64,000 nucleotides of DNA from Undaria pinnatifida (GCA_012845835.1 JABAKD010000003.1:2045984-2109983), one strand, 5' to 3'. Positions 21,460-32,290 are shown, counted from the first letter of the stretch. Notes: generated by a model not told the origin, from the sequence alone. Made by a program: numbers and translations.

Positions 21460-23172
21460 GTGATGGATGATAACGGCCTCTTGTGGATGGCACCTCGGGG
21501 AAAGATCCCACGACTTGCAGTTCCCCGATCTCTCGTTTCAGGGATTATGGCGCTGGCGCACAGCACCTATGGGCATCCGGGGACGGCACGAACTACAGCC
21601 TTGATTAGTCATCGGTACTGCTGGCCCACCCTCATTAAGGACGTTAGAGACTACGTCCTCTCGTGTGGGTGCAGACGACGCAAGCGGTCAGCGAGTCAAC
21701 GGGTTGCCATGCTACCGTCGAGGTTTCTACGACCCGGAGAAGTACTCGAAGTCGACATCCAGGACATGGGGGTGAAGTCGGACGCAGGCAACAAAGTTCT
21801 ACTGGTAGCAGTTGACAAAGCCAGCAAGTTCTTGTTCGCCTTTCCACTCCCTACGAAAGAAGCAATCGGAGTAGCGAGGAAACTGCTCGAAGTGATGCTT
21901 ACTTTTGGACTACCGCTGTATGTTCGCAGTGATCCGGGATCCGAGTTCACGGCAGAGGTGATGCAACACTTATGTAAGTGGTTGAACGTGACCATCGCCT
22001 ATGGGCCTGCCGATCATCCACGTGCACAGGGGACGGTGGAGAGATTGGGGGGGTGGCTACACGAACCACTAGGAGAACTGTGCAAGACCTGGCCTCGCAG
22101 ATGGGACGAATACGTACAACCGACACTGTGGATCCATCGTACCACGCCGGACCTGCGCCTGCCGGGGAAGCCAACTCCCTTCCGTCTGTTCTTCGGTCGT
22201 GATGCACGCACGCAACTTGATGCTACGCACCCTGAGATAGATGGTGGTGATTTCAGAGGCGGGATGCACAGTTACGTGGCCGACAAACGTCAAGCGTACA
22301 AGGAGGTACGGGATGTACGGATAGCTCTATCGAAAAGACATGAAGACAGGCAGAAAAGTCGTGAAAGTCGGAATGCTGAAATCGGTCGGACCTCGGTAGG
22401 CACCCGTGTTGTTGTCGGAGATAAGGTGCTGGTGAAGGAGGCGGAGTCTGTGATGGTAAGGGAAGGGATACATCATAAACTAGCCCACGAGCACTGGACC
22501 GGACCTTGGGAGGTGACTGAAGTTGTCTTACCAGGACTCAGCTACATCGTCACGATGAATGGGCGAGGGATTCGCCGACGACGGGCGTCAGCATCGAATA
22601 TCAATATGTTCCACTTACGTCCGGACGACCTCCGTCACGACTTCGAAAACGAATTTGCTCACCTGGCATGGGGAGTTGACTTCGGACTGGCGGAGCCGTC
22701 GACTGTAGCGTCGCCTATGTATACCCTAATAGACAGAAAGGCTGTGATGGGTCAAGGCAACGCTTGGAAGTGGCGATACAAGGGACGATTCGTGGATGGC
22801 ACAGAGTCGCAGTGGCTGTCCGAAGAGGAGGCACGAGACAGCTTCACCCCTTTACAGCTGGACGTTTTCCATGCGCTGTGGGAAACGTATCACGGAGCGG
22901 AGTGCCGGGCAAGACCAACTTCGACGCTAACGCGGAAGGAAAGAGATGGGATCGACCGCGAACAAGCGTTGAAACAACACCCCGTGGGGACCGTAATCTG
23001 GAGGGAATTCGCGGACGCTGAAGGAAACAAGAAGCGTCACCTTTCAAAAGTCTTCGACTACAAGTCACCGTACTGGCGCGTTCGGTACGCAGACGGAGAT
23101 TGGAAGGAGCTCAACGAACGTGAAATCCTGAAAGGTAGGATGACCGGAAATTCGCAATCCGGTTCCCCGTAA
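21460..23172 (+). CDS. Ty3-type integrase with chromodomain-like and Tudor-like tails
   Basis: The frame has 570 codons with no internal stop. The zinc-binding region has H34 and H39 (LAHSTYGHPG) and a CGC pair at 69-71 in place of the usual CxxC. The catalytic triad is D99 (EVDIQDMG), D158 (RSDPGSEF) and E194 (QGTVERLGG), with 35 residues between the last two, as in DD35E integrases. A basic linker follows (residues about 280-390). Then comes a chromodomain-like stretch (WKWRYKGRFVDGTESQWL, about 22,759-22,890) and a last block (YWRVRYADGDWKELNEREI, about 23,065-23,125) resembling Tudor-like readers. Integrase joins element DNA to the chromosome; such tails can steer insertion to marked chromatin. 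The ATG at 21,463 lies just after the TAA, so the frame probably begins as part of the polyprotein. Confidence 0.92.
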   Translation: MMDDNGLLWMAPRGKIPRLAVPRSLVSGIMALAHSTYGHPGTARTTALISHRYCWPTLIKDVRDYVLSCGCRRRKRSASQRVAMLPSRFLRPGEVLEVDIQDMGVKSDAGNKVLLVAVDKASKFLFAFPLPTKEAIGVARKLLEVMLTFGLPLYVRSDPGSEFTAEVMQHLCKWLNVTIAYGPADHPRAQGTVERLGGWLHEPLGELCKTWPRRWDEYVQPTLWIHRTTPDLRLPGKPTPFRLFFGRDARTQLDATHPEIDGGDFRGGMHSYVADKRQAYKEVRDVRIALSKRHEDRQKSRESRNAEIGRTSVGTRVVVGDKVLVKEAESVMVREGIHHKLAHEHWTGPWEVTEVVLPGLSYIVTMNGRGIRRRRASASNINMFHLRPDDLRHDFENEFAHLAWGVDFGLAEPSTVASPMYTLIDRKAVMGQGNAWKWRYKGRFVDGTESQWLSEEEARDSFTPLQLDVFHALWETYHGAECRARPTSTLTRKERDGIDREQALKQHPVGTVIWREFADAEGNKKRHLSKVFDYKSPYWRVRYADGDWKELNEREILKGRMTGNSQSGSP

Positions 23173-23523
23173 ACGTGGAACGTAAAGTGGAGGCGGATGG
23201 AGAAAGGGAGAAAACGTTGGCCGGAGATCGACCAGCGAGGAGGATCAAGGCCTCGGCCTACCCGGGTTATTGGGAAAGCCGGGAAGTGGTGGATGAGAGG
23301 CTTTCAGCTGGTGCGCTTGATGAGAAATACTAGCAAGTCCAGCAGTACCGATCTGGGACCTAATGGGAAAAAAAAAAGCGCGAGGCCCAGGGTCCCTACC
23401 CCCTGAGAGACGCCTATCCATGAAAATGTTAGACGCCACTCATTCGAGCCTTAGGGTAATCGAAACACGACTAAGTGTGGGAAAAGGCCCTCACTCTTAC
23501 TCCAGTGTATCCGCAGCCCGGTT
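23173..23523 (+). other. 3' non-coding part of the retrotransposon
   Basis: About 350 bases lie between the integrase stop and the hairpin, with a purine-rich patch (GGGAAAAAAAAAAGCGCGAGG, about 23,365). No further frame or envelope-like gene is seen. Confidence 0.6.
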
Positions 23524-23550
23524 AGCACGGCATTCCTGAGAAGCCGTGCT
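23524..23550 (+). other. Hairpin beside the 3' polypurine tract
   Basis: AGCACGGC (23,524-23,531) and GCCGTGCT (23,543-23,550) form a perfect 8-base stem with an 11-base loop, ending at the G-run that precedes the right LTR. Confidence 0.7.
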
Positions 23551-23557
23551 GGGGGGG
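23551..23557 (+). other. Polypurine tract
   Basis: A run of seven G bases abuts the first base of the right LTR. This is where plus-strand DNA synthesis is primed in LTR elements. Confidence 0.6.
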
Positions 23558-23998
23558 TGTTGCGGCGGATTGACATGACGTCGCATGAAATCCCGTGGCG
23601 GAATGCTTCCTAGGTCTGTATAACGCCGATCAGTCTAGAAAGCGTGCTGCTCACGGCCTCAGTCCAAAAACACACAAAACCAAACGAGGGAAAAAGGAAC
23701 CTGAACTTGATCTGACACGAGTGTGAGTGACTGCGAACCGAGCTTGAGTACAGCTATCGTTACCGTGAGGCATTGTTGGAAGTTTCGTCCGGAGATCTGT
23801 TATATTGCACGAGCTCTTGGAAGAGGACTGCGTGGTACGAGACTGGTGTTTGCAGGCAGCTGTTGCAACAAGCAGACGGGAGGGATCAGCCTGAAGGTAG
23901 ACACGGAGGAAACGAACTTGAAGCGGTGAGAGAGTTGGGACAAGGGATTGGAGACTTGGGTACGTGTGACTAAAATAGCTCTTTATCCGTTCGTTACA
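23558..23998 (+). repeat. 3' LTR
   Basis: This 441-base LTR is the partner of the left LTR at a constant offset of 9,801 bases, with two transitions between them. Confidence 0.97.
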
Positions 23999-24002
23999 GT
24001 CT
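23999..24002. repeat. Right target-site duplication GTCT
   Basis: This follows the right LTR. The next bases, ATTTACTAAAA, continue the dispersed repeat interrupted by the element. Confidence 0.85.
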
Positions 24003-24875
24003 ATTTACTAAAAAAAATGTACGTTTCATCCATTTTTACTTATTATATGACTGTATTATTACTGTTACGGCTTTACTCGGCACGGGATTTGCGTCACACT
24101 GCTGTATGCTGTGGACAGTGGAGCACCAGAGAGTGTGTAGTGTTATTGGTTATATAATGTGATATCACACATTGGCGTAGCATTCAGAACACGATCAGGA
24201 TTTATTGGCCACTTTTGTATTTATTTTGTTTTTAAGGAAACTTTTTGTTTCAATATGGCACCACCGCCGTGGGGGCGGGGGTGTCGATCACTCCCTATTT
24301 GAAGAGTATGTTGTCTTACACATGCATATATACAATCCCTCAGGCTTTTGTTGGGTAAGGCCACGTAATTGCATGCAACACTGAAATAATTGAGAAAACG
24401 GAAGTACTTCGTAAATCCAATCATTGGTTGCGTACTGCAGTCAATCCATTAGGTTGCTCCTCAGGTTTACATTGTATCATCCAACGCCGCACGATGCAGA
24501 CTCGTTAGTACGGAACCAGATTATTCTGGCGATGTATTCCATAGTCCACAAGATGTTACAATAGGTGATACCCACTAGGGCACGCGGATAGTTGATCTTG
24601 GTGGTGATTGACTGTTGAGGATATGATGTGGTATGTGAACGTTATCTAGATCTGAAGACAACTACTGTAGTAGGGGTTTCTACTTATCCTCTTCTGGATT
24701 CTGATATAGGGATTCGGGGATGAAGTTAGGATCGCTTGTTTTCCTGTGTTCGGAGCTAATACAACAACTTCTCTCTCCTTTCCTAGCACTTAAATGGTGC
24801 CGACCAGCCCCCCTCAGGCCAAGGGGGGATTCTTTCTGGTCAGAAGACCTTGCCTAGCCTAGGCGTGTCTACAAC
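24003..24875. other. Right flank, no recognised gene
   Basis: The first 50 bases complete the dispersed repeat of 9.66-9.78 kb. The rest, AT-rich at first, shows no coding or RNA feature I can support. Confidence 0.5.
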
Positions 24876-25435
24876 GCCTTGGTACGAGTAGCTAGGAGTA
24901 CTGCCTGGTGATTGTTCTACACGCTGTGGTGACATATATATATATGTTCGGGGCATCGGCACGAAAGAGGCAGGAAGCGGTAAGTTTTGTGTTATTTGCG
25001 GATCCGCGGGCCCGACCTGCGGGGCGCCTGCACGGCAATGGCTCTCAGCTATGCGTTTGAAAAAGGTGGATCCGCATGCTAGATCCGCGGTTTTGACCCG
25101 CGGGTCAGCCGAAAACAACTCGCGGGTCATGATGGCTTGACCCGCGAGTGACCCGTATCTCGCGGATCATGACCCGACCCGACCCGCGAGATTTCGAAAA
25201 CATTTTGACCCGACCTGACCCGACCCGCGAGATTTTGAAGCCTCTTGACCCGATACAAGCCGACCCGCAAAATTTTGAGGGTTATTGACCCGACCCGACC
25301 TGACCCGCGAGATTTTGAAACCTCTTGACCCGATCCGACCCGACCCGTGAGATTTTAAAACGTAATGACCCGACCCGACCCGAACCGTGAGATTTTAAAC
25401 CCCCCTCGACCCGTGAAAAGCCCCGATAAATATTT
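24876..25435 (+). repeat. GACCC-pentamer satellite element, copy 1
   Basis: A non-repetitive head (GAGTAGCTAGGAGTACTGCC, then CTGGTGATTGTTCT and GGCACGAAAGAGGCAGGAAG) leads into several units of about 40-60 bases. Each unit carries repeated GACCC or ACCCG words followed by GCGAGATTTTGAAA. It ends GACCCGTGAAAAGCCC. Copies with the same head or ends are at 33,535 and 34,748. Confidence 0.85.
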
Positions 25436-25876
25436 GGGGGCACATACTTGCTGCCGATGAAATCCGGATAGGTGAAGATCGCATAAAAGCTATAGTCGAC
25501 TTGCCAACACCTAAAACCATCAGGCAGCTGCGGCCAGTACTAGGCATGCTGAACTTTGTACGCAAGTTCATACCCAACTTAGCCGTAACCATAGCACCCC
25601 TAGTAGCCCTCATGGAAAAAGGCCATTAAATAAGTTGCTCATCGTTGGGGTCTAGAATACGATCTAGTGTACGCAACAGTGAAACAATCACTCACCCTGG
25701 CGCCCGCGCTACAATTGCCTGGGTTTTCTAAAGATTTTGCGATACATCTTAAAGCACCCGAAGCGGGCGCGGAGGCATTTCTCGTCCAGCAGAAACGTGA
25801 CGACCTTGTAATCATCGCAAACGTTTGTCAACGGTTCAACGATAGCCAACGCCACTACTCTGTTATGCAAAATTAA
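25436..25876 (+). pseudogene. Ty3-type reverse transcriptase/RNase H fragment
   Basis: Reading HILAADEIRIGEDRIKAIVD then LGMLNFVRKFIPNLAVTIAP gives the thumb and connection of a Ty3-type reverse transcriptase, stopped at TAA near 25,629. In another frame 25,667-25,876 continues as the start of RNase H (LQLPGFSKDFAIHLKAPEAG, then QRFNDSQRHYSVMQ), with the first catalytic aspartate position changed. It is unlike the full element at 13.7-24.0 kb, so it comes from a different, older family. The satellite abuts its left end. Confidence 0.8.
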
Positions 25877-25954
25877 TGTTGCGCGGTTGTCCAAGCTATA
25901 TAACACTGGCGATCCTATTTATGGTTGCGTCATTTTGTTTGCGTCACTAGGAGC

Positions 25955-25990
25955 GGCAAGAGCGGTAGCAGCGGCAGAAGCAGCAGTAGC

Positions 25991-26030
<40 letters not shown>

Positions 26031-26092
26031 GCAGCAGCAGCAGCGGCAGCAGCAGGAGCGGAAGAAGCGGTAGTAGCAGCAGCAGCAGCAGA
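25955..26092. repeat. CAG/AGC trinucleotide repeat
   Basis: This is an interrupted (GCA)n run with GCG variants, open in all frames. No gene is called. Confidence 0.9.
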
Positions 26093-26560
26093 CCACCTTT
26101 GTCTCTCTAGCTGACGCCGTTTTCTCTCGAACTGCGTCGGTTTGGTAAGTTTAGAGCGCCTTCGCTTTCCTCCCATTTTTGAGGCCTGTCAAGGAATTAG
26201 ATGGTGCAAACGATTCAGTCCTGATCGGATTGTGTCGAGGTTTTGAGGAGGAATGCGAGTGCGGTGGCCGACGTCCCCTGTTAAGGCACTGCTGCACACA
26301 CTCATCACGACCACGATACGGGAGACGTGTCTCAATGTTCGTGTCACTCATAAGCTGGGAGTCTAAACACCCTCTTTATTTCACCGAGCCAGCGAACAAA
26401 AAACGACCGACAGAGAGCACGAATATGAGGGGTGATGCTGCCAGGCCGGAAGGCTAAAGTGCCGCAACACCTAAAACGAGTGATATAGAGCACGGATATT
26501 AGGGTGCTGCTGCCAGGCTATGAGGCTAAACTGCCTCAGCAGCACCTTCAGAGTACTCGA
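26093..26560. other. No recognised gene
   Basis: Short frames on either strand show no family features. Confidence 0.4.
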
Positions 26561-27905
26561 TTTTTCACATTCGACTCCAGGAAATATCTTTGCTCCACGG
26601 CACGGCAGCTGCAGGTAGGCAGAGCTCAGACAGGGCTATATTCCACCGTCAGGTCGTTCGATAATTCCCAAACAGCAATTCATTTTTCACACGAATTTAG
26701 GGAGTCTGGGCGGTGAGCACTGAGCCAGAGCCAGCACAGCAGACAGGGCTATATTCCACCGTCAGGTCGGTCGATAATTCCCAAACAGCAATTCATTTTT
26801 CACACGAATTTAGGGAGTCTGGGGGGTGATCACTGAGCCAGAGCCAGCACAGCAGACGGGGCTATATTCCACCGTCAGGTCGGTCGATAATTCCCGAACA
26901 GCAATTCAATTTTCACACGAATTTAGGGAGTCTGGGCGGGTAGGTGCACTGAGCCAGCACAGCAGACAGGGCTATATTCCACCGTCAGGTCGGTCGATAA
27001 TTCCCGAACAGCAATTCATTTTTCACACGAATTTAGGGAGTCTGGGTGGGTAGGCTGGCTGTGCCAGGCGAGAGGGAGAGAGCCTATAATTACCAATCAG
27101 CAATCAATCAGCAACAATTTTTCCGGTGGATTGGGCGGGAAATGTATAGCGTGGATGTGAGAAGAGCTGTGTCACAAGTCCATAACTTCGAATCGAGGAG
27201 GGTGGGGTAAACCAGACAGCAACTGTGAGGCGAGGTGTTGGATTGTCCACACTCAGAAAGCAGGAAATATCCTTGCTCCGCGGCACAGCAGTGTAGTCGG
27301 CCGGCGCACAGACAGTCTATATTCGACCTTCAGATTACTCGATTTTTCGCATCTGACACCAGGGAATATCCTTGCTCCGCGGCACAGCAGTGCAGTCGGC
27401 CGGCGCACAGTCTATATTCGACTTTCAGATTACCCGATTTTTCACATCTGACACCAGGAAATATCCTTGCTCCGCGGCACAGCAGTGCAGTCGGCCGGCG
27501 CACAGACAGTCTACATTCCACCGTCAGGTCGGTCGATAATTCCCGAACAGCAATTCATTTTTCACACGAATTTAGGGAGTCTGGGTGGGTAGGCTGGCTG
27601 TGCCAGGAGAGAGGGAGAGAGCCTAAAATTACCAATCAGCAATCAATCAGCAACAATTTTTCCGGTGGATTGGGCGGGAAATGTATAGCGTGGATGTGAG
27701 AAGAGCTGTGTCACAAGTCTATAACTTCGAATCGAGGAGGGTGGGGTAAACCAGACAGCAACTGTGAGGCGAGGTGTTGGATTGTCCACACTCAGAAAGC
27801 AGGAAATATCCTTGCTCCGCGGCACAGCAGTGCAGTCGGCCGGCGCACGGCGCACGGACAGTCTATATTCAACCTTCAGATTACCCGATTTTTCACATCT
27901 GACAC
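26560..27905. repeat. Nested tandem array with a 539-bp duplication
   Basis: Units of about 110-115 bases with GCTATATTCCACCGTCAGGTC and TTTTTCACACGAATTTAGGGAG start near 26,629, 26,742, 26,857 and 26,967, and again near 27,509. A second unit of about 100 bases (CCTTGCTCCGCGGCACAGCAG) occurs at 27,270-27,500 and 27,808. A block from about 27,048 is repeated 539 bases later (from 27,587) with few changes. Open frames through it follow the repeats. Confidence 0.85.
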
Positions 27906-28375
27906 CAACACCGTCGCTCTCCAGACACAACGGAAATACCGTAAAACAAAATTGCAGAGCGAATTTTGAAGGGAGAATTTGTCCCAAACCAGCATGAAAA
28001 TTCTGATTTGAGTGAACGATTTAAAGTGAACTTCCATCAATGTCGACCAGGTCATACGGTTGGCCTACCAACACCGTCGCTCTCCAGACACAAGGGCACG
28101 GCAATCAGAGGGCACGAGGGCACAACCCACACGGCAGCACACAGCAGACACTGCTCGCTGTGCGCTGTGCTTGGCAGCGATAGACACAACCCAACATTGA
28201 TGCGGAGGCACCACAAGGCAGCTGGGGAAGCATGGCGCGTATGTGCAACCTCAAGGGTAGGTGCTAGTGAGCCAGCGCTCCCGCGCTCTCTACGATGTGA
28301 CCTCGTTTTCTGCTGCTGCGTGGTGTCGTATTCGGTGCTAGTTTTGTCAACCACCGTCGCTATACCACAACGTTG
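27906..28375. other. No recognised gene
   Basis: A short direct repeat (CAACACCGTCGCTCTCCAGACACAA) occurs at about 27,906 and 28,068. Nothing else was recognised. Confidence 0.45.
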
Positions 28376-28636
28376 TCACCGAAGCCTCCACCGCCACCGC
28401 CACCCACGCCGCACGGTCGCCGCCGCCGCTGCTGCTGCTGCTGCTGCTGTGCGGCGACTGTTGTGCTGCGGCTGCGGTTGGTGTCTCCTGCGTTTGTTTC
28501 AAAATTTCTAATAAAATACTGGCTGTTCTGTTGTTGTGGTAATGATCGTAGTGATCGAGCCAGGCCGAGCTGCTGTGCTGCAACTCATCTGGCGGAGCCA
28601 ACGCCACCGCCACCTCCGCCCCCGCCCCCGCCGCTG

Positions 28637-28669
<33 letters not shown>

Positions 28670-28683
28670 CGCTGCTACTGCGG

Positions 28684-28722
<39 letters not shown>

Positions 28723-28735
28723 GCTGCTGTTCTCA
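28376..28735. repeat. Mixed CCG/CTG/GCGGCT trinucleotide repeats
   Basis: Runs of CCGCCA, GCTGCT and GGCTGC give long alanine-, glutamine- or leucine-rich frames on both strands (28,373-28,945 plus; 28,736-28,347 minus). Composition rather than coding explains them. Confidence 0.8.
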
Positions 28736-29170
28736 CTCTCTCATACGCGTGTTCTAAAAGTGTTTTGCGTTCGTCGTTGCGGGAGATCGATGCTGCTGTG
28801 CGTGGATTCTGTAGACATCCACATCACCGGATGGCACGTTTTTTTTTTGGCTTTGTGTTTTTTCATGAATTTTTTGTCGCAAACTCAGCCAAATGCATGC
28901 CGGAGTGAATCTGTCCTCTTTCAAGCCTGGTGGAAGAATTTTTAGTGATTTTTTTTAACGCGAACACTGGAATGTTATGGCGGCGGACGACGTGGGACTA
29001 AAAAACTACGGTGAGTCATGTCCGTGGCTTTATGATCATGGCTTCATCGGGCACAGAACATCAGTGCGCAGTTATGTGGGCGAGGAAAGACGTTTTTTCT
29101 GGTCAGTGAAACCGAACCCGTCAGCGTAGCAATAACGCCTTCCGAGAAGGTACCGCAGAGCAACACTTCC
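28736..29170. other. No recognised gene
   Basis: T-rich runs and no supported frame. Confidence 0.4.
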
Positions 29171-29204
29171 GGAAATTGCGCCTGGTATACCGTCTAATAA
29201 ATAC

Positions 29205-29706
29205 CACAATTATTGAGCCAAATATAACTAACTGAAATAGTCAAGTAGTTTGAGTATAAAGTTTGCGAAGAGGCGCTGTGGGAATTGTCGGGAAGGAGGG
29301 AAATAATGTAAAGTGCAAATAAGTAGGATTTGATGTCGATCAGATAATCGGCACCAACGAGGCTGGTAGCCGAGAAGGAGGCTCGATGAACGACAGAGTG
29401 CAAAGAAAAGACCAGCGAGTAGGAGCAGTGTTGAGGCAGGTTTTGATCGTTTTTTTCCCACCATCCCACCCTGATGCTCAAGAGAGGGGGGAGGGGGAGC
29501 AGTGATGAAGAAGGCTGTGGTCAGTTGCATTGTTTTTCCCGGGTAATGGGCCAAGACGTAACATAAACGTAAGAAGCGGGTTAGCCCGAGGTATTTGTTT
29601 GTCTGGGAGCATAGTATCCAATTGTTCCCTCGTTTGTCTTCGCAGGCATTATTTTACTGCGTAAAAAAAAATGCCACAATTGCTTAGCCAAATATAACAA
29701 AAATGC
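29205..29706 (-). repeat. Dispersed repeat, modules in order A-end, B, A (copy 2)
   Basis: On the minus strand this reads the last part of module A (29,706-29,675), then module B (29,675-29,507), then a full module A (29,485-29,205). The copy at 307-748 reads A then B. The two copies are therefore permuted relative to each other, as expected for tandem A-B units cut at different points or for split terminal repeats. Confidence 0.75.
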
Positions 29707-29849
29707 AAAACCCACGCCGGAAGCCAGACCATATATATATATATATCTGCTTCCGTGATGGAAAGCTAGTACTAAGTGGTACTCCTGAATGAAGTATGCC
29801 AGCGCCATAGAAGAGAAAAACAAATTGCTGCTGCTGTTTGTATTAAACA

Positions 29850-30880
29850 AAAAAGATAAGGGCCATCTCCAACAGGCACGAAAACACACCCACAATGAAA
29901 AGCAGCAACGAAGTGAAATTAACGTGGAATGATACGTACAAAATAAAAAAAATAACAGTGCCATCTCCCGCAGGCACGAAAACACACCCACGAACTATAC
30001 CACACGTTCTAACCACCCACGTGCGCCCCCACCACCCATCACCCACCCACCGACCAACCCACTACCACAGCAGTACAACTGCAGTGGACCAGTACGTACC
30101 AACCAATCCACAACGGCAGCACAGCAATACGGCAGTACGCACCACAGCGGTGCACCTGTGGTATGCCAGGAGCTGGGTGGGATTTGCACTTTCTTACGAT
30201 TCTCCACCTTCCGGGGGAGAGCGCGAGCCGTCACCCACCAAGCACCCACCACCCACCACCCACCCACCGATCAACCCAATAACACAGCAGTGCAACAGCA
30301 GTGGAGCACTACGTACCGACCAATCCACAACGGCAGCACAGCAATAAGGCAGTACGCACCACAGCGGTACACCTGTGGTATGCCAGGAGCTGGGTGGGAC
30401 TGGCACTTTCTTATAATTCTCCACCCTCCGGGGGAGAGCGCGAGCCGTCACCCACCAAGCACCCACCAACCACCCACCACCCACCGACCAATCTTCCACC
30501 ACAGCAGTACAACAGCAGTGGAGCACTACGTACCAACCAATCCACAAGGGCAGCACAACAGTACGGCAGTACGCACCACGGCGGTACACCTGCGGTGCGC
30601 CAGGAGCTGGGTGGGATTTATTTGCACTTTCTTGCGATTCTCCACCTTCCAGGGGAGCGCCCGAGCGGTCACCCACCAAGCGCCCACCACCCACCACCCA
30701 CCCACCGACCGTAGACACTACCACAGCAGTACAACAGCAGTGGAGAAGTACGTACCGACCAATCGACAACGGCAGCACAGTACGCACCACAGCGGTAAAC
30801 CTGTGGTATGCCAGGAGCTGGGTGGGATTTGCACTTTCTTACGATTCTCCACCTTTCGGGGGAGAGCGCAATTCATCCCC
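29850..30880. repeat. Tandem array, about 217-bp unit
   Basis: Four units start with GTATGCCAGGAGCTGGGTGGG (or a variant) at 30,161, 30,378, 30,595 and 30,806. Each has a CCACCCACC-rich part and a GTACGCACCACAGCGGT part. A partial unit precedes them. The long frame 30,158-31,015 and its antisense partner are repeat products. Confidence 0.9.
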
Positions 30881-31995
30881 GGGAGAGGCCTTTCATGCCC
30901 CCCGCTCGGGGAGTTGGGACTCGTCGGCCGTTGTGTTGCCGGGGCACCGAGGGCTGGTGTGTGGTGCGGGCGTGGCACGGGTGTGCGGTCGCTAGGGGCC
31001 GGTGGCGAGCGGTAGAGCGAAGAGTTGTAAGTGTACTGTTTTAAGAATAGGGCGAATTGCCCCGTTTGCACGGGAGCGTTCACACGTAATATTAAAAATA
31101 GTTTTAGGCTTACAAGGGCTCCGCATGGGCGCCGGCATCATCGCCGGCGCCCATGCTTCGGGTAGGGCAGGGCAGCACTTCGACAAGTTAAGGTGTAGCT
31201 GTCCGATTTGGCATTCATTGAACTTTAAAGTAATGCCAAGAGTTTAATACGAACCTGGGATTATGAAGGTCATACTTTGACCGAAGAAAAACGTAATATT
31301 ATACCTGGTACAACAAAGAAGGCAAGGATAGGCGAAACACACTGTTGTTAAATGCGCCGTCAAGTCAAAGTTGGCGTCTATCAAACAAAAATCCCAACAA
31401 GAGTATTGAGAACCTGCGTCGCCTCTAGGCGAAACGAAAGAGGCCTAGGCATTAATGAAGAGACTGCACTGCTGTCCCCGTGGCAATGGAGGTTCGAAGT
31501 CGACAGGATGCAAAGTCGGTTTGCATCAAACGTCGACATGGGGTCATGTCAGCCGGCGAGGTTTTGGAAGAGGATTGCCTTGTTCGTTACGTGAAGGCTG
31601 TCGCATTGATTGGTCTGCGTGGTCGCAGGCGAGGAGGAAAACGAAGAAGAGGAGGGCGATCTCTCGTTGCGGCGGCATTGTCTAAGATAGATGCGGGGGT
31701 GGCTTTGCTCGTACGGGAGGTTGGCGTGGCGCTTCTTCTCTGTTTTTCTCGGGAAGGCGGGATATGTGTGTCAGCTGTCTTTGCTTCGTGGGTGCTTTCA
31801 CGTTGTCGAAATCGGACGCGTCCCCTCAATACATAATATCCGGAGTGTCTCTACAATGACGACTGCTGATAGTGCCGTGCGTATTTCCTAGAGACTGACA
31901 CATTATTTACTGGTAGTATTAGTAATAATGTATCTTTGCAAACTTTTTTTTTCTTCATCCCATTTATTATCCCCGCACCACTTTCGCGCTCCCTC
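30881..31995. other. No recognised gene; short palindrome at 31,123-31,156
   Basis: A perfect 14-base inverted repeat (GCATGGGCGCCGGC, loop ATCATC) lies at 31,123-31,156. Overlapping plus-strand frames at 31,352-31,891 are arginine-rich but match nothing I know. Confidence 0.5.
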
Positions 31996-32194
31996 CCAGT
32001 AGTAACTCAGATCCGGGGTCACATAGCGGGCCCTCGTCCTCCCTCCCCACTTCGGCACGTGCCTTCATTTTAACCGCGAGGAGAATCCAGCATTTTCTTC
32101 CCTCGTCGACTCGCGTCGAATTGTACCTACCCACGCTGCTAGGCGATCTCAGCAATTGATCCCTTTTCTTTTTGCATTTTTGCAATTAAAGTCA

Positions 32195-32290
32195 AATCTC
32201 ATCGTGGTGGGTGTCGGACTCAAGGACAACCAAACGTTAGAAGTATTCGAGGGTAAAACCACTAGACCACCGGGGCGGCCGGCTGACAAT
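32195..32290 (-). other. tRNA-like relic (minus strand)
   Basis: The minus strand reads GGTGGTCTAGTGGTTTTACC, like a tRNA D-arm and A-box, then GTCCTTGAGTCCGACACC, like a weak B-box. No full cloverleaf can be built. It is probably a tRNA pseudogene or SINE head. Confidence 0.35.

Larger units (their letters stand above)
13757..23998 (+). mobile_element. Ty3/gypsy-type LTR retrotransposon with an embedded cytosine methyltransferase-like domain
   Basis: The element is 10,242 bases long, with 441-base LTRs starting TG and ending CA, a 4-base target duplication and a G-run just before the right LTR. The coding order is gag-like, protease, reverse transcriptase, RNase H, methyltransferase-like domain, integrase, chromodomain-like and Tudor-like tail. 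Reverse transcriptase before integrase marks it as Ty3-type. The two LTRs differ only at 13,782/23,583 (A/G) and 14,007/23,808 (T/C), so insertion is recent. Even so the polyprotein carries in-frame stops at 17,339, 18,189, 19,593, 20,575 and 21,457 and a frame change near 20,470. This copy is probably not autonomous. It may have been copied from a defective template by enzymes of an intact relative. Confidence 0.95.

Noticed and set aside
28373-28945. 190-codon plus-strand frame
   Set aside because: It is mostly proline, cysteine and arginine runs from trinucleotide repeats, with equally open frames on the other strand.
30158-31015. 285-codon plus-strand frame
   Set aside because: It is the translation of four 217-bp tandem units; the repeats in the protein mirror the DNA repeats.
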